A DNA stretch of 64,000 nt from CAITJF01 sp032654645 (GCA_032654645.1 JAULAW010000003.1:1-64000); one strand, 5' to 3'. Counted from the stretch's first letter, positions 51,092 to 60,772 are shown. The notes: generated by a model from the letters alone, not told the origin. A program made the numbers and translations.

Positions 51092-52030
51092 CTATTTGTG
51101 CCGCCGTGCCTTGGCTGCAACCACGTCCGGAGTGGAGAGTTTCTCCGCTTCGTTTAGCAAAAACTGCTTGAATGCTTGCGTAGCAGTGGACAGCCGCTTG
51201 CTTTTGCGGTGCACGATGTACCAATGACGCACAATGGGAAAGTGTTCCACGTTGAGCACGGCCAACCGTCCGGTCTCCAGTTCCAGCTCGATGCTCGGCA
51301 GCGAGAGTATAGCCAGCCCCATGCCTGCCTGCACCGCTTGCTTGATCGCTTCGTTGGTGCCCATTTCCATTCCGGCGTGTAACTGGATGCCGTGTTCGGC
51401 AAAAAAGCGCTCCATCGCACCGCGCGTCCCCGAGCCTTGCTCGCGCAGCAGGAATACTTCCTGTTCAAGCCGCGCGAGCTTGACGCGTTTCAGCTTGCAT
51501 AATGGATGGATAGGCGGGGCGATCACCACCAATGGATTTTTCATGAACGGCTCCGCCACGATATCGCTACCCTCGGGAGGCTGGCCCATCACCGCGAGAT
51601 CGGTGGCGTTGTCGGCGACCTGTTTGAGCACCGTATCGCGGTTGGCCACGCTCAGGGTGACGTTGATGTTGGGGTGGCGCTGGCAGAATCTGGCCAGCAG
51701 TTGCGGGGTGAAATAGTTGGCCGTGCTGACCACGGAAATGTTCAGGCGGCCATGTTCCAGCCCCTTCATTTCACGGAACAGCACATCCATATCCACAAGC
51801 TGCTGCGTGATGGCGCAGCTGCACTGAAACAGTTCCTTGCCGGCCTCGGTAAGAAATATTTTCTTGCCCATCTGCTCGAATAATGGCAGGCCGATATTTT
51901 CTTCCAATTGCTTGATCTGCATGGAAACGGCTGGCTGGCTGAGATATAGTGATTTGGCAGCGCGCGAATAACTCAGATGACGCGCGACCGTTTCGAATAA
52001 TTGCAGTTGACGTAAGGTGACATGAAACAT
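51092..52030 (-). CDS. cbbR: LysR-type regulator CbbR of the Calvin cycle genes
   Basis: The 312-residue protein has an N-terminal winged helix-turn-helix (LRQLQLFETVARHLSYSRAA, SLYLSQPAVSMQIKQLEENI) and a LysR substrate domain (INVTLSVANRDTVLKQVADN, VFLLREQGSGTRGAMERFF). It is divergent from the form II RuBisCO gene, with a LysR-type site between them, the classic cbbR-cbb arrangement. It should activate cbbM in response to a Calvin-cycle metabolite. Confidence 0.92.
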   Translation of the reverse strand: MFHVTLRQLQLFETVARHLSYSRAAKSLYLSQPAVSMQIKQLEENIGLPLFEQMGKKIFLTEAGKELFQCSCAITQQLVDMDVLFREMKGLEHGRLNISVVSTANYFTPQLLARFCQRHPNINVTLSVANRDTVLKQVADNATDLAVMGQPPEGSDIVAEPFMKNPLVVIAPPIHPLCKLKRVKLARLEQEVFLLREQGSGTRGAMERFFAEHGIQLHAGMEMGTNEAIKQAVQAGMGLAILSLPSIELELETGRLAVLNVEHFPIVRHWYIVHRKSKRLSTATQAFKQFLLNEAEKLSTPDVVAAKARRHK

Positions 52031-52069
52031 GATGGGATTGAGAAATCAGTTTCGGGTATTCTAACCTAA

Positions 52070-52090
52070 ACCATAAATATGGCTTATGGT
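52070..52090. promoter_or_regulatory. CbbR/LysR-type binding site
   Basis: ACCATAA-N7-TTATGGT is a perfect seven-bp inverted repeat in the cbbR-cbbM intergenic region, and it includes the TNA-N7-TNA pattern reported for CbbR sites. It lies 39 bases from the cbbR start and 93 bases from the cbbM start, well placed for dual control. Confidence 0.7.
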
Positions 52091-52182
52091 CTTTATAATA
52101 AAGTTTGACTGTTATTTATGATTGTGCGGAGCTATAGTTCACACCGTTGCAGTTCAAATTGTTCATCAACCGGGAGAAAAAA

Positions 52183-53562
52183 ATGGATCAATCAAATCGT
52201 TATGCAGATCTGAGTTTGAAAGAAGAAGAACTGATCAAGGGCGGTAAACACATTCTGGTTGCCTACACCATGACCCCGGCGGCGGGAGTGGGTTATCTGG
52301 AAGCTGCGGCGCACATAGCTGCCGAGTCTTCCACAGGCACCAACGTTGAAGTGAGCACCACCGATGATTTCACCAAAGGCGTGGACGCGCTGGTGTACTT
52401 TATCGACGAAGCCAAGGGCATCATGAAGGTGGCTTACCCGAACGATCTGTTCGACCGTAACGTGACCGACGGTCGCGCGATGATTGTTTCCTTCCTGACC
52501 CTGGCCATCGGCAACAACCAAGGTATGGGCGACGTTGAGTGTCTGCAGATGCAAGACTTTTATGTCCCACCACGCATGCTGCAATTGTTCGACGGCCCGG
52601 CAAAAGACATCTCCGACCTGTGGCGCATCCTGGGTCGTCCGGTCAAGGATGGCGGCTACATCTCCGGCACCATCATCAAGCCCAAGCTGGGTCTGCGTCC
52701 TGAACCATTTGCCAAGGCAGCGTATCAATTCTGGATGGGCGGCGACTTCATCAAGAACGACGAGCCACAAGGCAACCAGACTTTCTGCCCGATCAAGAAA
52801 GTGCTGCCATTGGTGTATGACTCTCTGAAGCGCGCACAAGACGAAACCGGTCAAGCCAAACTGTTCTCCATGAACATAACTGCCGACGACCACTACGAAA
52901 TGTGCGCACGCGCCGACTACGCGCTGGAAGTGTTCGGCCCGGACGCAGACAAACTTGCGTTCCTGGTGGACGGCTACGTTGGCGGCCCCGGCATGGTGAC
53001 GACTGCGCGCCGCCAATACGCAGGCCAGTATTTGCACTACCATCGTGCCGGCCACGGCGCGGTGACTTCGCCTTCCTCCAAACGCGGCTATACCGCGTTC
53101 GTGCTGGCCAAGATGTCGCGCCTGCAAGGCGCCTCAGGCATCCACGTAGGCACCATGGGTTTCGGCAAGATGGAAGGCGGCAAGGATGACCGTATCATCG
53201 CTTACATGATCGAGCGCGATAGCTGCACCGGCCCGTTCTACCATCAAGAATGGTACGGCATGAAGCCAACCACCCCGATCATCTCCGGCGGCATGAACGC
53301 GCTGCGCCTTCCAGGCTTCTTTGAAAACCTCGGACACGGCAATGTGATCAACACAGCAGGTGGCGGTGCCTATGGTCATATCGACAGCCCGGCTGCTGGC
53401 GCGATCTCTCTGCGTCAAGCTTACGAGTGCTGGAAAGCGGGTGCCGACCCGATTCAATACGCGAAACAACACAAGGAATTTGCTCGCGCATTTGAATCTT
53501 TCCCAAAAGATGCGGACAAGTTGTATCCGGGATGGCGCGAAAAACTGGGCGTACACAAGTAA
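52183..53562 (+). CDS. cbbM: ribulose-1,5-bisphosphate carboxylase/oxygenase, form II
   Basis: The 459-residue protein is a full-length form II large subunit. Lys166 in GTIIKPKLGLRP and the carbamylated Lys191 in GGDFIKNDEPQGNQ fall at the same numbers as in Rhodospirillum rubrum. HYHRAGHGAVTSPSSKRGYT, HVGTMGFGKMEGGKDDR and SGGMNALRLPGFFENLGHGN complete the active site. It fixes CO2 as a homomultimer without small subunits. The start at ATG 52183 follows GGGAGAAA; an upstream in-frame start is less likely. No other Calvin-cycle gene follows, so it is a single-gene unit under CbbR. Confidence 0.98.
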   Translation: MDQSNRYADLSLKEEELIKGGKHILVAYTMTPAAGVGYLEAAAHIAAESSTGTNVEVSTTDDFTKGVDALVYFIDEAKGIMKVAYPNDLFDRNVTDGRAMIVSFLTLAIGNNQGMGDVECLQMQDFYVPPRMLQLFDGPAKDISDLWRILGRPVKDGGYISGTIIKPKLGLRPEPFAKAAYQFWMGGDFIKNDEPQGNQTFCPIKKVLPLVYDSLKRAQDETGQAKLFSMNITADDHYEMCARADYALEVFGPDADKLAFLVDGYVGGPGMVTTARRQYAGQYLHYHRAGHGAVTSPSSKRGYTAFVLAKMSRLQGASGIHVGTMGFGKMEGGKDDRIIAYMIERDSCTGPFYHQEWYGMKPTTPIISGGMNALRLPGFFENLGHGNVINTAGGGAYGHIDSPAAGAISLRQAYECWKAGADPIQYAKQHKEFARAFESFPKDADKLYPGWREKLGVHK

Positions 53563-53587
53563 GCTGAGTGTTCGGGTTGTACAGGAG

Positions 53588-53622
53588 AAAGCCCTTGCCA
53601 ATTAGCAAGGGCTTTCGCTATT
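53588..53622 (+). terminator. terminator after cbbM
   Basis: AAGCCCTTGC and GCAAGGGCTT form a perfect 10-bp stem around a six-base loop, followed by a T-rich tail (TCGCTATTTT), 25 bases after the cbbM stop. Confidence 0.88.
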
Positions 53623-53756
53623 TTAATAAGGGTGATTTTAACAACACGCTGGTATTTCTAATTGGGAGAAAGCGGGCATTACTGTTTGGGGTTAACTGAG
53701 TTTCCGGCATTGCTCTTTTCAAGCCATCGGTTTTTGTTTAGCATTCCGCTTGCCGT

Positions 53757-53832
<76 letters not shown>

Positions 53833-53875
53833 AAACAAACCTATTTTCCTCTGTTGTGCGACATTAAGCATTCAA

Positions 53876-54051
53876 CCTAAATTCCTCAGTTGAGAACAAA
53901 CAATTTACAGGGGAAGCAACATGGGCACGCTTCTCCCTCACCCCAACCCCTCTCCCCGAGGGAGAGGGGCTTTGCTCCCTTCCCCCTCGGGGGGAAGGGC
54001 TGGGGATGAGGGTTTGCCCCCTGTCGGTTATTTTCAACTGAGGTTTTAAGG
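53876..54051. mobile_element. 176-bp MITE, family 3, copy B
   Basis: This copy has the same length and nearly the same sequence as the one at 39549-39724. Its target duplication is TTCAA (53871-53875, 54052-54056). Terminal repeats are CCTAAATTCCTCAGTTGA and TCAACTGAGGTTTTAAGG. Confidence 0.85.
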
Positions 54052-54121
54052 TTCAATTGTACCGAGCGCAATCTTTAAGTTGATTTCTGGCCTAAAGCTT
54101 TGGCAGCCTTGCTCAGCGCCA

Positions 54122-54484
54122 TCAAGGGCCGCTGCTTTTGCAATCCCTGTCATTGAATGAGCAGGTGTTTTCCTGTATGTGCCCTTTGTAATGTTCCTCA
54201 AACGAGCGGCATATGTCCGGCTTGAAAAGCCACTGTTGGTCGGCGCTGGTAAAAAGTTTCACATCTATCGGTAATTCCTGTTTCTGGAATATCTCGAAAA
54301 TCTGCACCTCATCGGGTTTTATGTCATTTTGATGCAGATATTCCACAAGGCCGCAAATCGTGTCTGAGAAGTAGGAGTTAAATTCCTTGCTCCCTTCAAA
54401 GATGCAAATCCTGGCTTCGTAGGTATAGGGCAGGCTCTTATCGTATTTTGATTTTGGACCAAGAATTTTTTCAAACAAGCTCAT
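54122..54484 (-). CDS. small protein of unknown function
   Basis: The 120-residue product starts at the ATG at 54484 after GAGGAGAACGG. It is acidic and soluble (YTYEARICIFEGSKEFNSYF, LVEYLHQNDIKPDEVQIFEI, VKLFTSADQQWLFKPDICRS), with no signal peptide or membrane helix. I do not recognise the family. It lies alone between MITE copy B and rsmE. Confidence 0.65.
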   Translation of the reverse strand: MSLFEKILGPKSKYDKSLPYTYEARICIFEGSKEFNSYFSDTICGLVEYLHQNDIKPDEVQIFEIFQKQELPIDVKLFTSADQQWLFKPDICRSFEEHYKGHIQENTCSFNDRDCKSSGP

Positions 54485-54643
54485 AACCGTTCTCCTCAAG
54501 ATATTGATCAGGTCTATTTCAAAATTATTGGTGCAATAGGTAGCGCAATGTTGCTCACTTCGAAGGTTTGCAACCCCCTGCTACTTGTCAGCATACCGAT
54601 GCTAGACCCTTTAATCAACGTTGATGGGCGACTCATTGATGGG
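54485..54643. other. short spacer, no gene seen
   Basis: It contains the ribosome-binding region of the small unknown gene and a stretch rich in GATGGGCG / CATTGATGGGC with no clear structure. Confidence 0.4.
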
Positions 54644-55381
54644 CTATCTGAAATCCCCCCACAAGGTTTGCAGTGCAGCAATACCTGCGATTGCCGCCGT
54701 TTCAGTGCGCAATACTCGCGCACCCAAACGGGTAGGAATGAAACCGGCTTGTTGGGCGAGTTGTGCTTCATCAGCGCTGAAACCGCCTTCCGGGCCGATC
54801 AGCAGGGCAACTTTACCTTGTGGTGCGGGTTGTTCGTGCAGAGAGGCGGTGCTTTCCGGCAATAGCACGAGCTTGGTGTCCGGAATGCCGCGCATCTGCG
54901 CCAACCAGGCGCTGAACTCCTGCGGCGCATGGACTTGCGGCAAAATATTGCGGCCACATTGTTCGCAGGCGGAAATGATGACGCTGCGCCAATGTTCGAT
55001 ACGCTTTTCGGTGCGTTCGATAGTTAGTTTTGCCACACTACGCTGAGCTTGCACCGGACGTATTTCTGCAACACCCAGCTCAGTGGCTTTCTGTACTATC
55101 CAATCCATTTTTTCGCTGCTGCACATCGCTTGGGCCAGCACGATGTGCAAGCGCTGTTGCGGTTTATCGGCACAAGTTCCAAGATTGCTTAACACCACGC
55201 GTTTGCCGTTGATTTCGTTGATCGTAGTGTCGAGCGCATTTCCCTCGCCGTCGAACACCTGCACCGGATCATTCACGCGCAAGCGCAGGACGCGATGGGC
55301 ATGGTGGGCTGCCTCGCGCGGCAGTTCAAAACAGGCGCCGCTTGGTAACGGCGGGGGGAAATAAAAGCGCGGTGCGGGCAT
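54644..55381 (-). CDS. rsmE: 16S rRNA (uracil(1498)-N3)-methyltransferase RsmE
   Basis: The 245-residue SPOUT-class protein shows the RsmE pattern: PREAAHHAHRVLRLRVNDPV near residue 25, IVLAQAMCSSEKMDWIVQKA near 95, TELGVAEIRPVQAQRSV, and the knotted SAM site LLIGPEGGFSADEAQLAQQA with LGARVLRTETAAIAGIAAL. It methylates U1498 of 16S rRNA. Length and domain order are standard. Confidence 0.96.
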   Translation of the reverse strand: MPAPRFYFPPPLPSGACFELPREAAHHAHRVLRLRVNDPVQVFDGEGNALDTTINEINGKRVVLSNLGTCADKPQQRLHIVLAQAMCSSEKMDWIVQKATELGVAEIRPVQAQRSVAKLTIERTEKRIEHWRSVIISACEQCGRNILPQVHAPQEFSAWLAQMRGIPDTKLVLLPESTASLHEQPAPQGKVALLIGPEGGFSADEAQLAQQAGFIPTRLGARVLRTETAAIAGIAALQTLWGDFR

Positions 55382-55460
55382 GGTTGGGCTTATAGAGTGA
55401 ATGGGCTGGCGTGATAATATAGCGCACCAACTAAAAAAAATAGCTCAGGAGCAGAGAGTC

Positions 55461-56018
55461 ATGGTCAGTTTGCAACCCCCTGTTTGCGATTTCGGCTGGA
55501 AGGCGCGCGAGTTCGACCTGCCGGGCGTGGATGGAAAGCGCCATACGCTGGAACGCGCATGCGGCAAGAACGGGTTGCTGGTGATGTTCATCTGCAATCA
55601 TTGCCCTTATGTTAAATCCATCCGCGACCGCATTATCTGTGATACAGGCGAACTCTTGAAATACGGTATCAACAGTATCGCTATCATGTCGAACGACCCC
55701 GCAGAATACGCGGAGGATTCGTTCGACAACATGCGGAAAGTGGCGCAGGAGTTTAATTTTCCCTTTCCTTATGTGCGGGATGCGACGCAACAGGTCGCCA
55801 AGGATTACGGCGCGGTATGCACCCCGGATTTCTTCGGTTTCAACGCCAGCCTCGAATTGCAGTATCGCGGGCGCCTGGACGCTTCGCGCAAGGAAGCGGC
55901 GCCGGATGCGCCGCGCGACCTGTTCAATGCCATGGTGCAAGTGGCGCAGACGGGGCAAGGGCCGCGTGAACAGATTCCCAGCATGGGCTGTTCCATCAAG
56001 TGGCGGTTATTGGCATGA
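55461..56018 (+). CDS. thioredoxin-fold (AhpC/TSA-like) protein
   Basis: From ATG 55461, after GGAGCAGAGAG, the product has 185 residues. Features are FDLPGVDGKRHTLERACG, a CxxC-type site FICNHCPYVKSIRDRI (near 45), and VAKDYGAVCTPDFFGFNASL. This matches a common cytoplasmic thioredoxin-domain family related to peroxiredoxins. The Cys-Asn-His-Cys pair suggests redox activity, but no substrate is known. Its stop overlaps the next gene (ATGA). Confidence 0.85.
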   Translation: MVSLQPPVCDFGWKAREFDLPGVDGKRHTLERACGKNGLLVMFICNHCPYVKSIRDRIICDTGELLKYGINSIAIMSNDPAEYAEDSFDNMRKVAQEFNFPFPYVRDATQQVAKDYGAVCTPDFFGFNASLELQYRGRLDASRKEAAPDAPRDLFNAMVQVAQTGQGPREQIPSMGCSIKWRLLA

Positions 56019-56824
56019 AGCGCGCCAAAACCATGAGCGCCACGCTGAAAGCGATGGTCGCGGCAGTCAAGCTGGTGGCGTCAGAGGAGATTATGCCGCG
56101 CTACATGAAAGTGGCGCACCAGCAAAAGAGCGATGGCAGCCTGTGCACCGAGGCCGACACTGCTGCGCAAGGGGCGCTTACGCGCAAGCTGCAAGCCATC
56201 CTTAACGTGCCGGTGATTGGCGAAGAAATGGGTGAAGCGGAGCAGATGTCATCCTGGGTTGATGGTCAACAGGGCGTGTGGTGCATTGACCCCATCGACG
56301 GCACTTCAAATTTCGTGCACGGCCTTGCGTATTTCGCGGTTTCTGTTGCGTTGATACGCGAGGGGCGCAGCACGCTCGGTGTGGTATATGACCCGGTGGC
56401 TGATGAGGCGTTTGCCGCCGAGCTGGGGTGCGGCGCTTTTCTGAACGGTGAGAAACTGGTAAGCCACACTGCAGCAACATCGCTGTCCAGCGCGCTGGCT
56501 AACGTGGACATGAAACGGCTGGACGGCAAGCTGGCAACGCAATTAGTCGTTTCACCGCCTTATAGCTCGCAACGCAACTTCGGTGCTAGCACCCTGGATT
56601 GGTGCTATACCGCAGCGGGGCGCTATGACGTGTATTTGCACGGCGGCCAGAAGCTATGGGATTATGCCGCCGGTTCGCTGGTGTTACAGGAAGCGGGTGG
56701 GCAGGCGTGCTGCCTGAATTGCGACGATTTCGGCCAGGGTGATGTGTGGCAACGTTCGGTGATCGCGGCGCTCAATCCGGCGGTGTTCGAAGAATGGAAA
56801 AGCTGGATACGCGCGCGGCAGTAA
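56015..56824 (+). CDS. inositol-monophosphatase family phosphatase
   Basis: The 269-residue protein has the metal-binding motifs of the IMPase superfamily: GEEMG near residue 75, WCIDPIDGTSNFVHG near 95, and LWDYAAGSLVLQEAGG near 220. Family members hydrolyse inositol phosphate, histidinol phosphate or adenosine bisphosphate (CysQ), all with Mg2+. The exact substrate cannot be told from motifs. It starts inside the stop of the thioredoxin-fold gene, so the two are cotranscribed. Confidence 0.88.
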   Translation: MKRAKTMSATLKAMVAAVKLVASEEIMPRYMKVAHQQKSDGSLCTEADTAAQGALTRKLQAILNVPVIGEEMGEAEQMSSWVDGQQGVWCIDPIDGTSNFVHGLAYFAVSVALIREGRSTLGVVYDPVADEAFAAELGCGAFLNGEKLVSHTAATSLSSALANVDMKRLDGKLATQLVVSPPYSSQRNFGASTLDWCYTAAGRYDVYLHGGQKLWDYAAGSLVLQEAGGQACCLNCDDFGQGDVWQRSVIAALNPAVFEEWKSWIRARQ

Positions 56825-57051
56825 ACACACGAACGGCAATCAGCCCGAGCGTGGTTGTCGCTGCTTTAGCGGCTATACAACCACGGCCTACCCCTTGCGG
56901 GTGCGGATAGACGCAGATGTTCACGGATAATCGAGTTAAACAAATTGTGACTGGCACCCAACAACCGACGCTTGTCGGACAGGCCTTTTATCCGTGCTTA
57001 TCCGTGTTCATCCGTGGCTAAATTGCTTTTTATTAAAGGGTGGCTCAGGGA

Positions 57052-58425
57052 ATGAAGATACTGATACTGGGTGCAGGGCAGGTCGGCTCGACGGTAGCTG
57101 AGAGCCTGGTCAGCGAGGCAAACGACATCACCGTTGTTGACACCGACGCGGAAAAACTGAGCCTGTTGCAAGACCGTTTCGACCTGCGCACCCTGGTGGG
57201 CAATGCCTCCCATCCTTCCACGCTGGAACAGGCCGGCATCGCCGACGCTGACATCTTGCTGGCGGTGACGCAAAGCGACGAAGTCAACATGGTGGCCTGC
57301 AAGCTGGCCGCCAGCCTGTACAACACGCCAACCCGGATTGCGCGCATCCGCGCCGCCGATTTTCTGGAACACCCGGAGATTTTCAACAACGAGAATTTTT
57401 GCGTGGACTTCTCCATCTGCCCCGAGCAGATACTCACCGATTACATCCGCAAGCTGATCGAATTCCCCGAGGCCTTGCAGGTGCTTGAATTCGCCGAAGG
57501 GCTGGTTTCGCTGGTGGCGGTGAAAGCGTTCGAGGGCGGGCCACTGGTGGGCAATCCATTGCGTGATATGAGAGGCCACCTGCCAAAAGTTGATGCGCGC
57601 GTTGCCGCCATTTTCCGCCAAGATCGCCCGATCATTCCCGAAGGCGATACGGTGATCGAGGCGGGCGACGAAGTTTTCTTCATCGCGGCAACCGGGAATA
57701 TCCGCACCGTATTGCAAGAACTGCGCCGCATGGACAAGCCAACCAAGCGCGTGATGATTGTGGGCGGCGGCAATATCGGGTTTCGCCTGGCACATTCCCT
57801 GGAGCGGGACTATCAGGTCAAACTGATTGAGTACAACAAGAAAGCCTGTGAACGGCTGGCGGGCGTTTTGGCGCATACACTGGTTTTGAATGGCGATGGC
57901 ACCGATGAAAACCTGCTGGCTTCCGAGCATGTGGCCGACGTGGATGTGTTCTGCGCGCTGACCAATGACGATGAGAACAACATCATGTCCGCGTTACTGG
58001 CCAAGCGTTACGGCGCACGCAAGGTGGTTGCGCTGATCAACCGCAGCGCCTATGTCGGGCTGGTGCAGGGTGGCCAGATCGATATCGCGCTTTCACCGGC
58101 GCATGTCACCATCGGCTCGCTGCTTGCCTACGTGCGCCATGGCGATGTGGCCGTGGTGCATTCGCTGCGGCGCGGCGCGGCGGAGGCGCTGGAGCTGGTG
58201 GCGCACGGCGACCGCGAATCTTCCAAGATAGTGGGGCGGCGCATAGACGAGATCAACCTGCCCAAGGGCGCCACCATCGGCGCGATTGTGCGTGGCGGAG
58301 AAGTCATCATGGGGCACCATGACGTGAGCATCGAAGCCGGAGATCATGTCATTGTGTTTGTCATCAACAAAGCCATGGTGCGCAAAGTCGAGAAACTGTT
58401 CCAGGTTAATCTCGGGTTCTTTTAA
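57052..58425 (+). CDS. trkA: Trk potassium transporter regulatory subunit TrkA
   Basis: The 457-residue protein has two NAD-binding RCK domains, each with a G-x-G-x2-G loop (MKILILGAGQVGSTVAESL at residue 1; RVMIVGGGNIGFRLAHSLER near 235), and two TrkA-C domains. It sits on the cytoplasmic side and gates the TrkH channel. The start at ATG 57052 gives the usual N-terminus. The stop overlaps trkH by one base. Confidence 0.96.
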   Translation: MKILILGAGQVGSTVAESLVSEANDITVVDTDAEKLSLLQDRFDLRTLVGNASHPSTLEQAGIADADILLAVTQSDEVNMVACKLAASLYNTPTRIARIRAADFLEHPEIFNNENFCVDFSICPEQILTDYIRKLIEFPEALQVLEFAEGLVSLVAVKAFEGGPLVGNPLRDMRGHLPKVDARVAAIFRQDRPIIPEGDTVIEAGDEVFFIAATGNIRTVLQELRRMDKPTKRVMIVGGGNIGFRLAHSLERDYQVKLIEYNKKACERLAGVLAHTLVLNGDGTDENLLASEHVADVDVFCALTNDDENNIMSALLAKRYGARKVVALINRSAYVGLVQGGQIDIALSPAHVTIGSLLAYVRHGDVAVVHSLRRGAAEALELVAHGDRESSKIVGRRIDEINLPKGATIGAIVRGGEVIMGHHDVSIEAGDHVIVFVINKAMVRKVEKLFQVNLGFF

Positions 58426-59882
58426 TGCTGCGCGCATTGACTGTTATCCACGCCCTGGGACTGATGCTGGTAGTGTTCAGCGTTACTTATCTGATGCCGA
58501 TCGTTGCCTCGCTGGTTTACGACGATGGCACGCTGATCGATTTTGTGCTGGCGATGGCGTGGACATCGGTTGTCGGCGCCATGATGTGGCTGCTGACGCG
58601 CCGCTACAAAGGCGAGCTTTCCATCCGCCACGGTTATCTGCTGGTGGTGGCGATGTGGACGGCGATGCCTGCCGTGGCGACCATCCCGCTGCTTCTCGTG
58701 ATTAACGGGCTGTCCTTCACCGATGCCTATTTTGAAACCATGTCGGGCCTGACGACAACCGGCGCAACAGTATTGACCGGGCTGGATAATTTGCCTCCGG
58801 CTATCAACCTGTGGCGGCACGAATTGAACTGGGTCGGCGGCCTGGGCATCATCGTGCTGGCGGTGGCGATTTTGCCGCTGCTCGGCATTGGCGGGCGACA
58901 ATTGTTCAAGGCGGAAACGCCGGGCCCGATGAAAGATTCAACGCTTACGCCGCGCATCACCGAAACCGCGCGTAACCTGTGGCTGGTGTACGCGGGTATC
59001 ACGCTGGTGTGCATCGCTTCGCTGAAGCTGGCGGGGATGAACTGGCTGGATGCGATCTGCCATGCCTTTGCCGCGATGGGGTTGGGCGGTTTTTCCACGC
59101 ACGACGCCAGCGTCGGCTATTTCAATTCGACCGCTATAGAGATGGTGCTGATCGTATTCATGCTGTTGGCGGCGATGAATTTTGCCACTCATTTTCTGGT
59201 GTGGCGCAAAAAAAATATTACTATCTATCTGCGCGACACCGAGGCTATTGCCACCATTGCTCTGGTATTGGCAAGCTGCCTGGGCATAGCCGTATTTCTG
59301 TGGTGGAAGGGCACATATCCGAGTTTCTGGACTGCATTGCGTCACGCCAGCTTCAACCTGGTGTCGCTGGCCACCGACTGCGGTTTTGCCAGCGCTGATT
59401 TCAACCAGTGGCCGATATTCGCGCCGCTATGGATGTTGTTTCTGAGTTGCATTACCGCCAGTTCCGGTTCCACTGGCGGCGGCATCAAAATGATCCGCAC
59501 CATGATCCTGTTCAAGCAGGCCGGGCGCGAATTTCTGAAACTGTTACATCCGTCCGCCGTGAACCCGATGAAGATCGGAGGGCAGGTGATACCCAATAAC
59601 ATTGTGTTCTCGGTGCTGGGGTTCATTTTTCTGTATTTCATGAGCGCGGTCATACTGACTTTCGCGCTGGTAATCAGCGGGCTGGATTTCATATCTGCGT
59701 TTTCGGCAGTGATCGCTTGCATCAACAATGCCGGTCCGGGGCTGGGTGTGGTGGGGCCCGCCAACAATTATCAGGGGCTGAACGACTTCCAGACCTGGGT
59801 CTGCACTTTGGCCATGCTGATCGGGCGGCTGGAAATATTCACCGTGCTGATTTTGTTTACACCGCATTTCTGGCGGCGCTAA
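58425..59882 (+). CDS. trkH: Trk potassium uptake protein TrkH
   Basis: The 485-residue membrane protein has the four-fold selectivity pore pattern: MSGLTTTGATVLTGLDN, AFAAMGLGGFSTHDASVG, SLATDCGFASADFN and IACINNAGPGLGVVGP, with STGGGIKMIRTMIL between. It takes up potassium with TrkA control. About ten membrane segments are visible. It overlaps trkA by one base. Confidence 0.97.
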   Translation: MLRALTVIHALGLMLVVFSVTYLMPIVASLVYDDGTLIDFVLAMAWTSVVGAMMWLLTRRYKGELSIRHGYLLVVAMWTAMPAVATIPLLLVINGLSFTDAYFETMSGLTTTGATVLTGLDNLPPAINLWRHELNWVGGLGIIVLAVAILPLLGIGGRQLFKAETPGPMKDSTLTPRITETARNLWLVYAGITLVCIASLKLAGMNWLDAICHAFAAMGLGGFSTHDASVGYFNSTAIEMVLIVFMLLAAMNFATHFLVWRKKNITIYLRDTEAIATIALVLASCLGIAVFLWWKGTYPSFWTALRHASFNLVSLATDCGFASADFNQWPIFAPLWMLFLSCITASSGSTGGGIKMIRTMILFKQAGREFLKLLHPSAVNPMKIGGQVIPNNIVFSVLGFIFLYFMSAVILTFALVISGLDFISAFSAVIACINNAGPGLGVVGPANNYQGLNDFQTWVCTLAMLIGRLEIFTVLILFTPHFWRR

Positions 59883-59986
59883 ATACGCCATGACAGTGCT
59901 GGCGAGATGCGTTAGGATTGCCGCATCAAATTGTTTTCACAAATCATTAAAGTGCACTTCGGTGCCTGTTCAGGGAGCGTGCCAAG

Positions 59987-60400
59987 TTGAGTGAAACACA
60001 GCCATTGTCGGGAATTAAGGTGGTGCTTATCGACGATAGCATCACCATACGGCGTAGCGGCGAAATATTTTTGTCGCAGGCGGGGTGCCAGGTTGTGTTC
60101 GCCGAAGATGGCTTTGACGGACTGGCCAAAGTGGCGGACCACCAGCCGGATGTTATTTTCGTGGATGTGATTATGCCGCGTCTGGATGGATACCAAACTT
60201 GTGCCTTGCTCAAAAATCATCAACATTTCAAACATATTCCAGTAATTATGCTGACCAGCAAAGACACGCTGTTTGACCGTGCGCGCGCCAAACTGGCCGG
60301 CTCTGACCAATACCTGATGAAACCCTTCAATAAACGAAGCCTGATTGAGGCCGTAATTTCCCATACTCAGCAACAAAAGGAACCGCACAATGGCGATTAA
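59987..60400 (+). CDS. pilG: PilG-like single-domain response regulator
   Basis: The 137-residue receiver starts at TTG 59987, after CAGGGAG. It has VVLIDDSITIRRSGEIFL, the phospho-acceptor in PDVIFVDVIMPRLDGYQT, and Lys in DQYLMKPFNKRSLIEAV. PilG acts with FimX and PilB to control pilus extension. The gene overlaps pilH by 11 bases and starts the pilGHIJ-chpA cluster. Confidence 0.92.
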   Translation: MSETQPLSGIKVVLIDDSITIRRSGEIFLSQAGCQVVFAEDGFDGLAKVADHQPDVIFVDVIMPRLDGYQTCALLKNHQHFKHIPVIMLTSKDTLFDRARAKLAGSDQYLMKPFNKRSLIEAVISHTQQQKEPHNGD

Positions 60401-60755
60401 AAAAATACTGGTAGTCGATGACTCGGCGACTGAACGTCACCTGATGGGTGAGATATTGGGCAAACGAGGTTTTGAAGTTTCCTTTGCCGAGTCTGGCGAG
60501 AAAGGCGTGGAACTGGCCAAACTCGGCCAGCCGGATTTAATCATTATGGATGTGGTGATGCCCGGACTCAACGGCTTTCAGGCAACACGTGCGATTACCA
60601 AGGATGTCCAGACACAGCATATTCCGATACTTATTTGCACCACCAAAGGCCAGGAAACAGACAGAATCTGGGGGTTGCGCCAAGGCGCAAAAGATTTTGT
60701 GGTTAAACCGATCAATGCCGCGGAATTGCTGGGCAAGATCGCGGCTCTCGGCTGA
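60390..60755 (+). CDS. pilH: PilH-like single-domain response regulator
   Basis: The 121-residue receiver has KILVVDDSATERHLMGEILG, Asp in PDLIIMDVVMPGLNGFQAT, Thr in PILICTTKGQETDRIWGLRQ and KDFVVKPINAAELLGKI. PilH is the second receiver of the Pil-Chp system, linked to retraction and phosphate-sink roles. Confidence 0.93.
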   Translation: MAIKKILVVDDSATERHLMGEILGKRGFEVSFAESGEKGVELAKLGQPDLIIMDVVMPGLNGFQATRAITKDVQTQHIPILICTTKGQETDRIWGLRQGAKDFVVKPINAAELLGKIAALG

Positions 60756-60772
60756 TACCAACCTGGCCCGCC

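Noticed and set aside
52105..52138. TTGACT and TATAGT as a sigma-70 promoter of cbbM
   Set aside because: The spacing of 22 bases is too long for a normal promoter, so no -35/-10 call is made.
52192..53127. 311-residue minus-strand frame
   Set aside because: It is antisense to cbbM, whose identity is certain.
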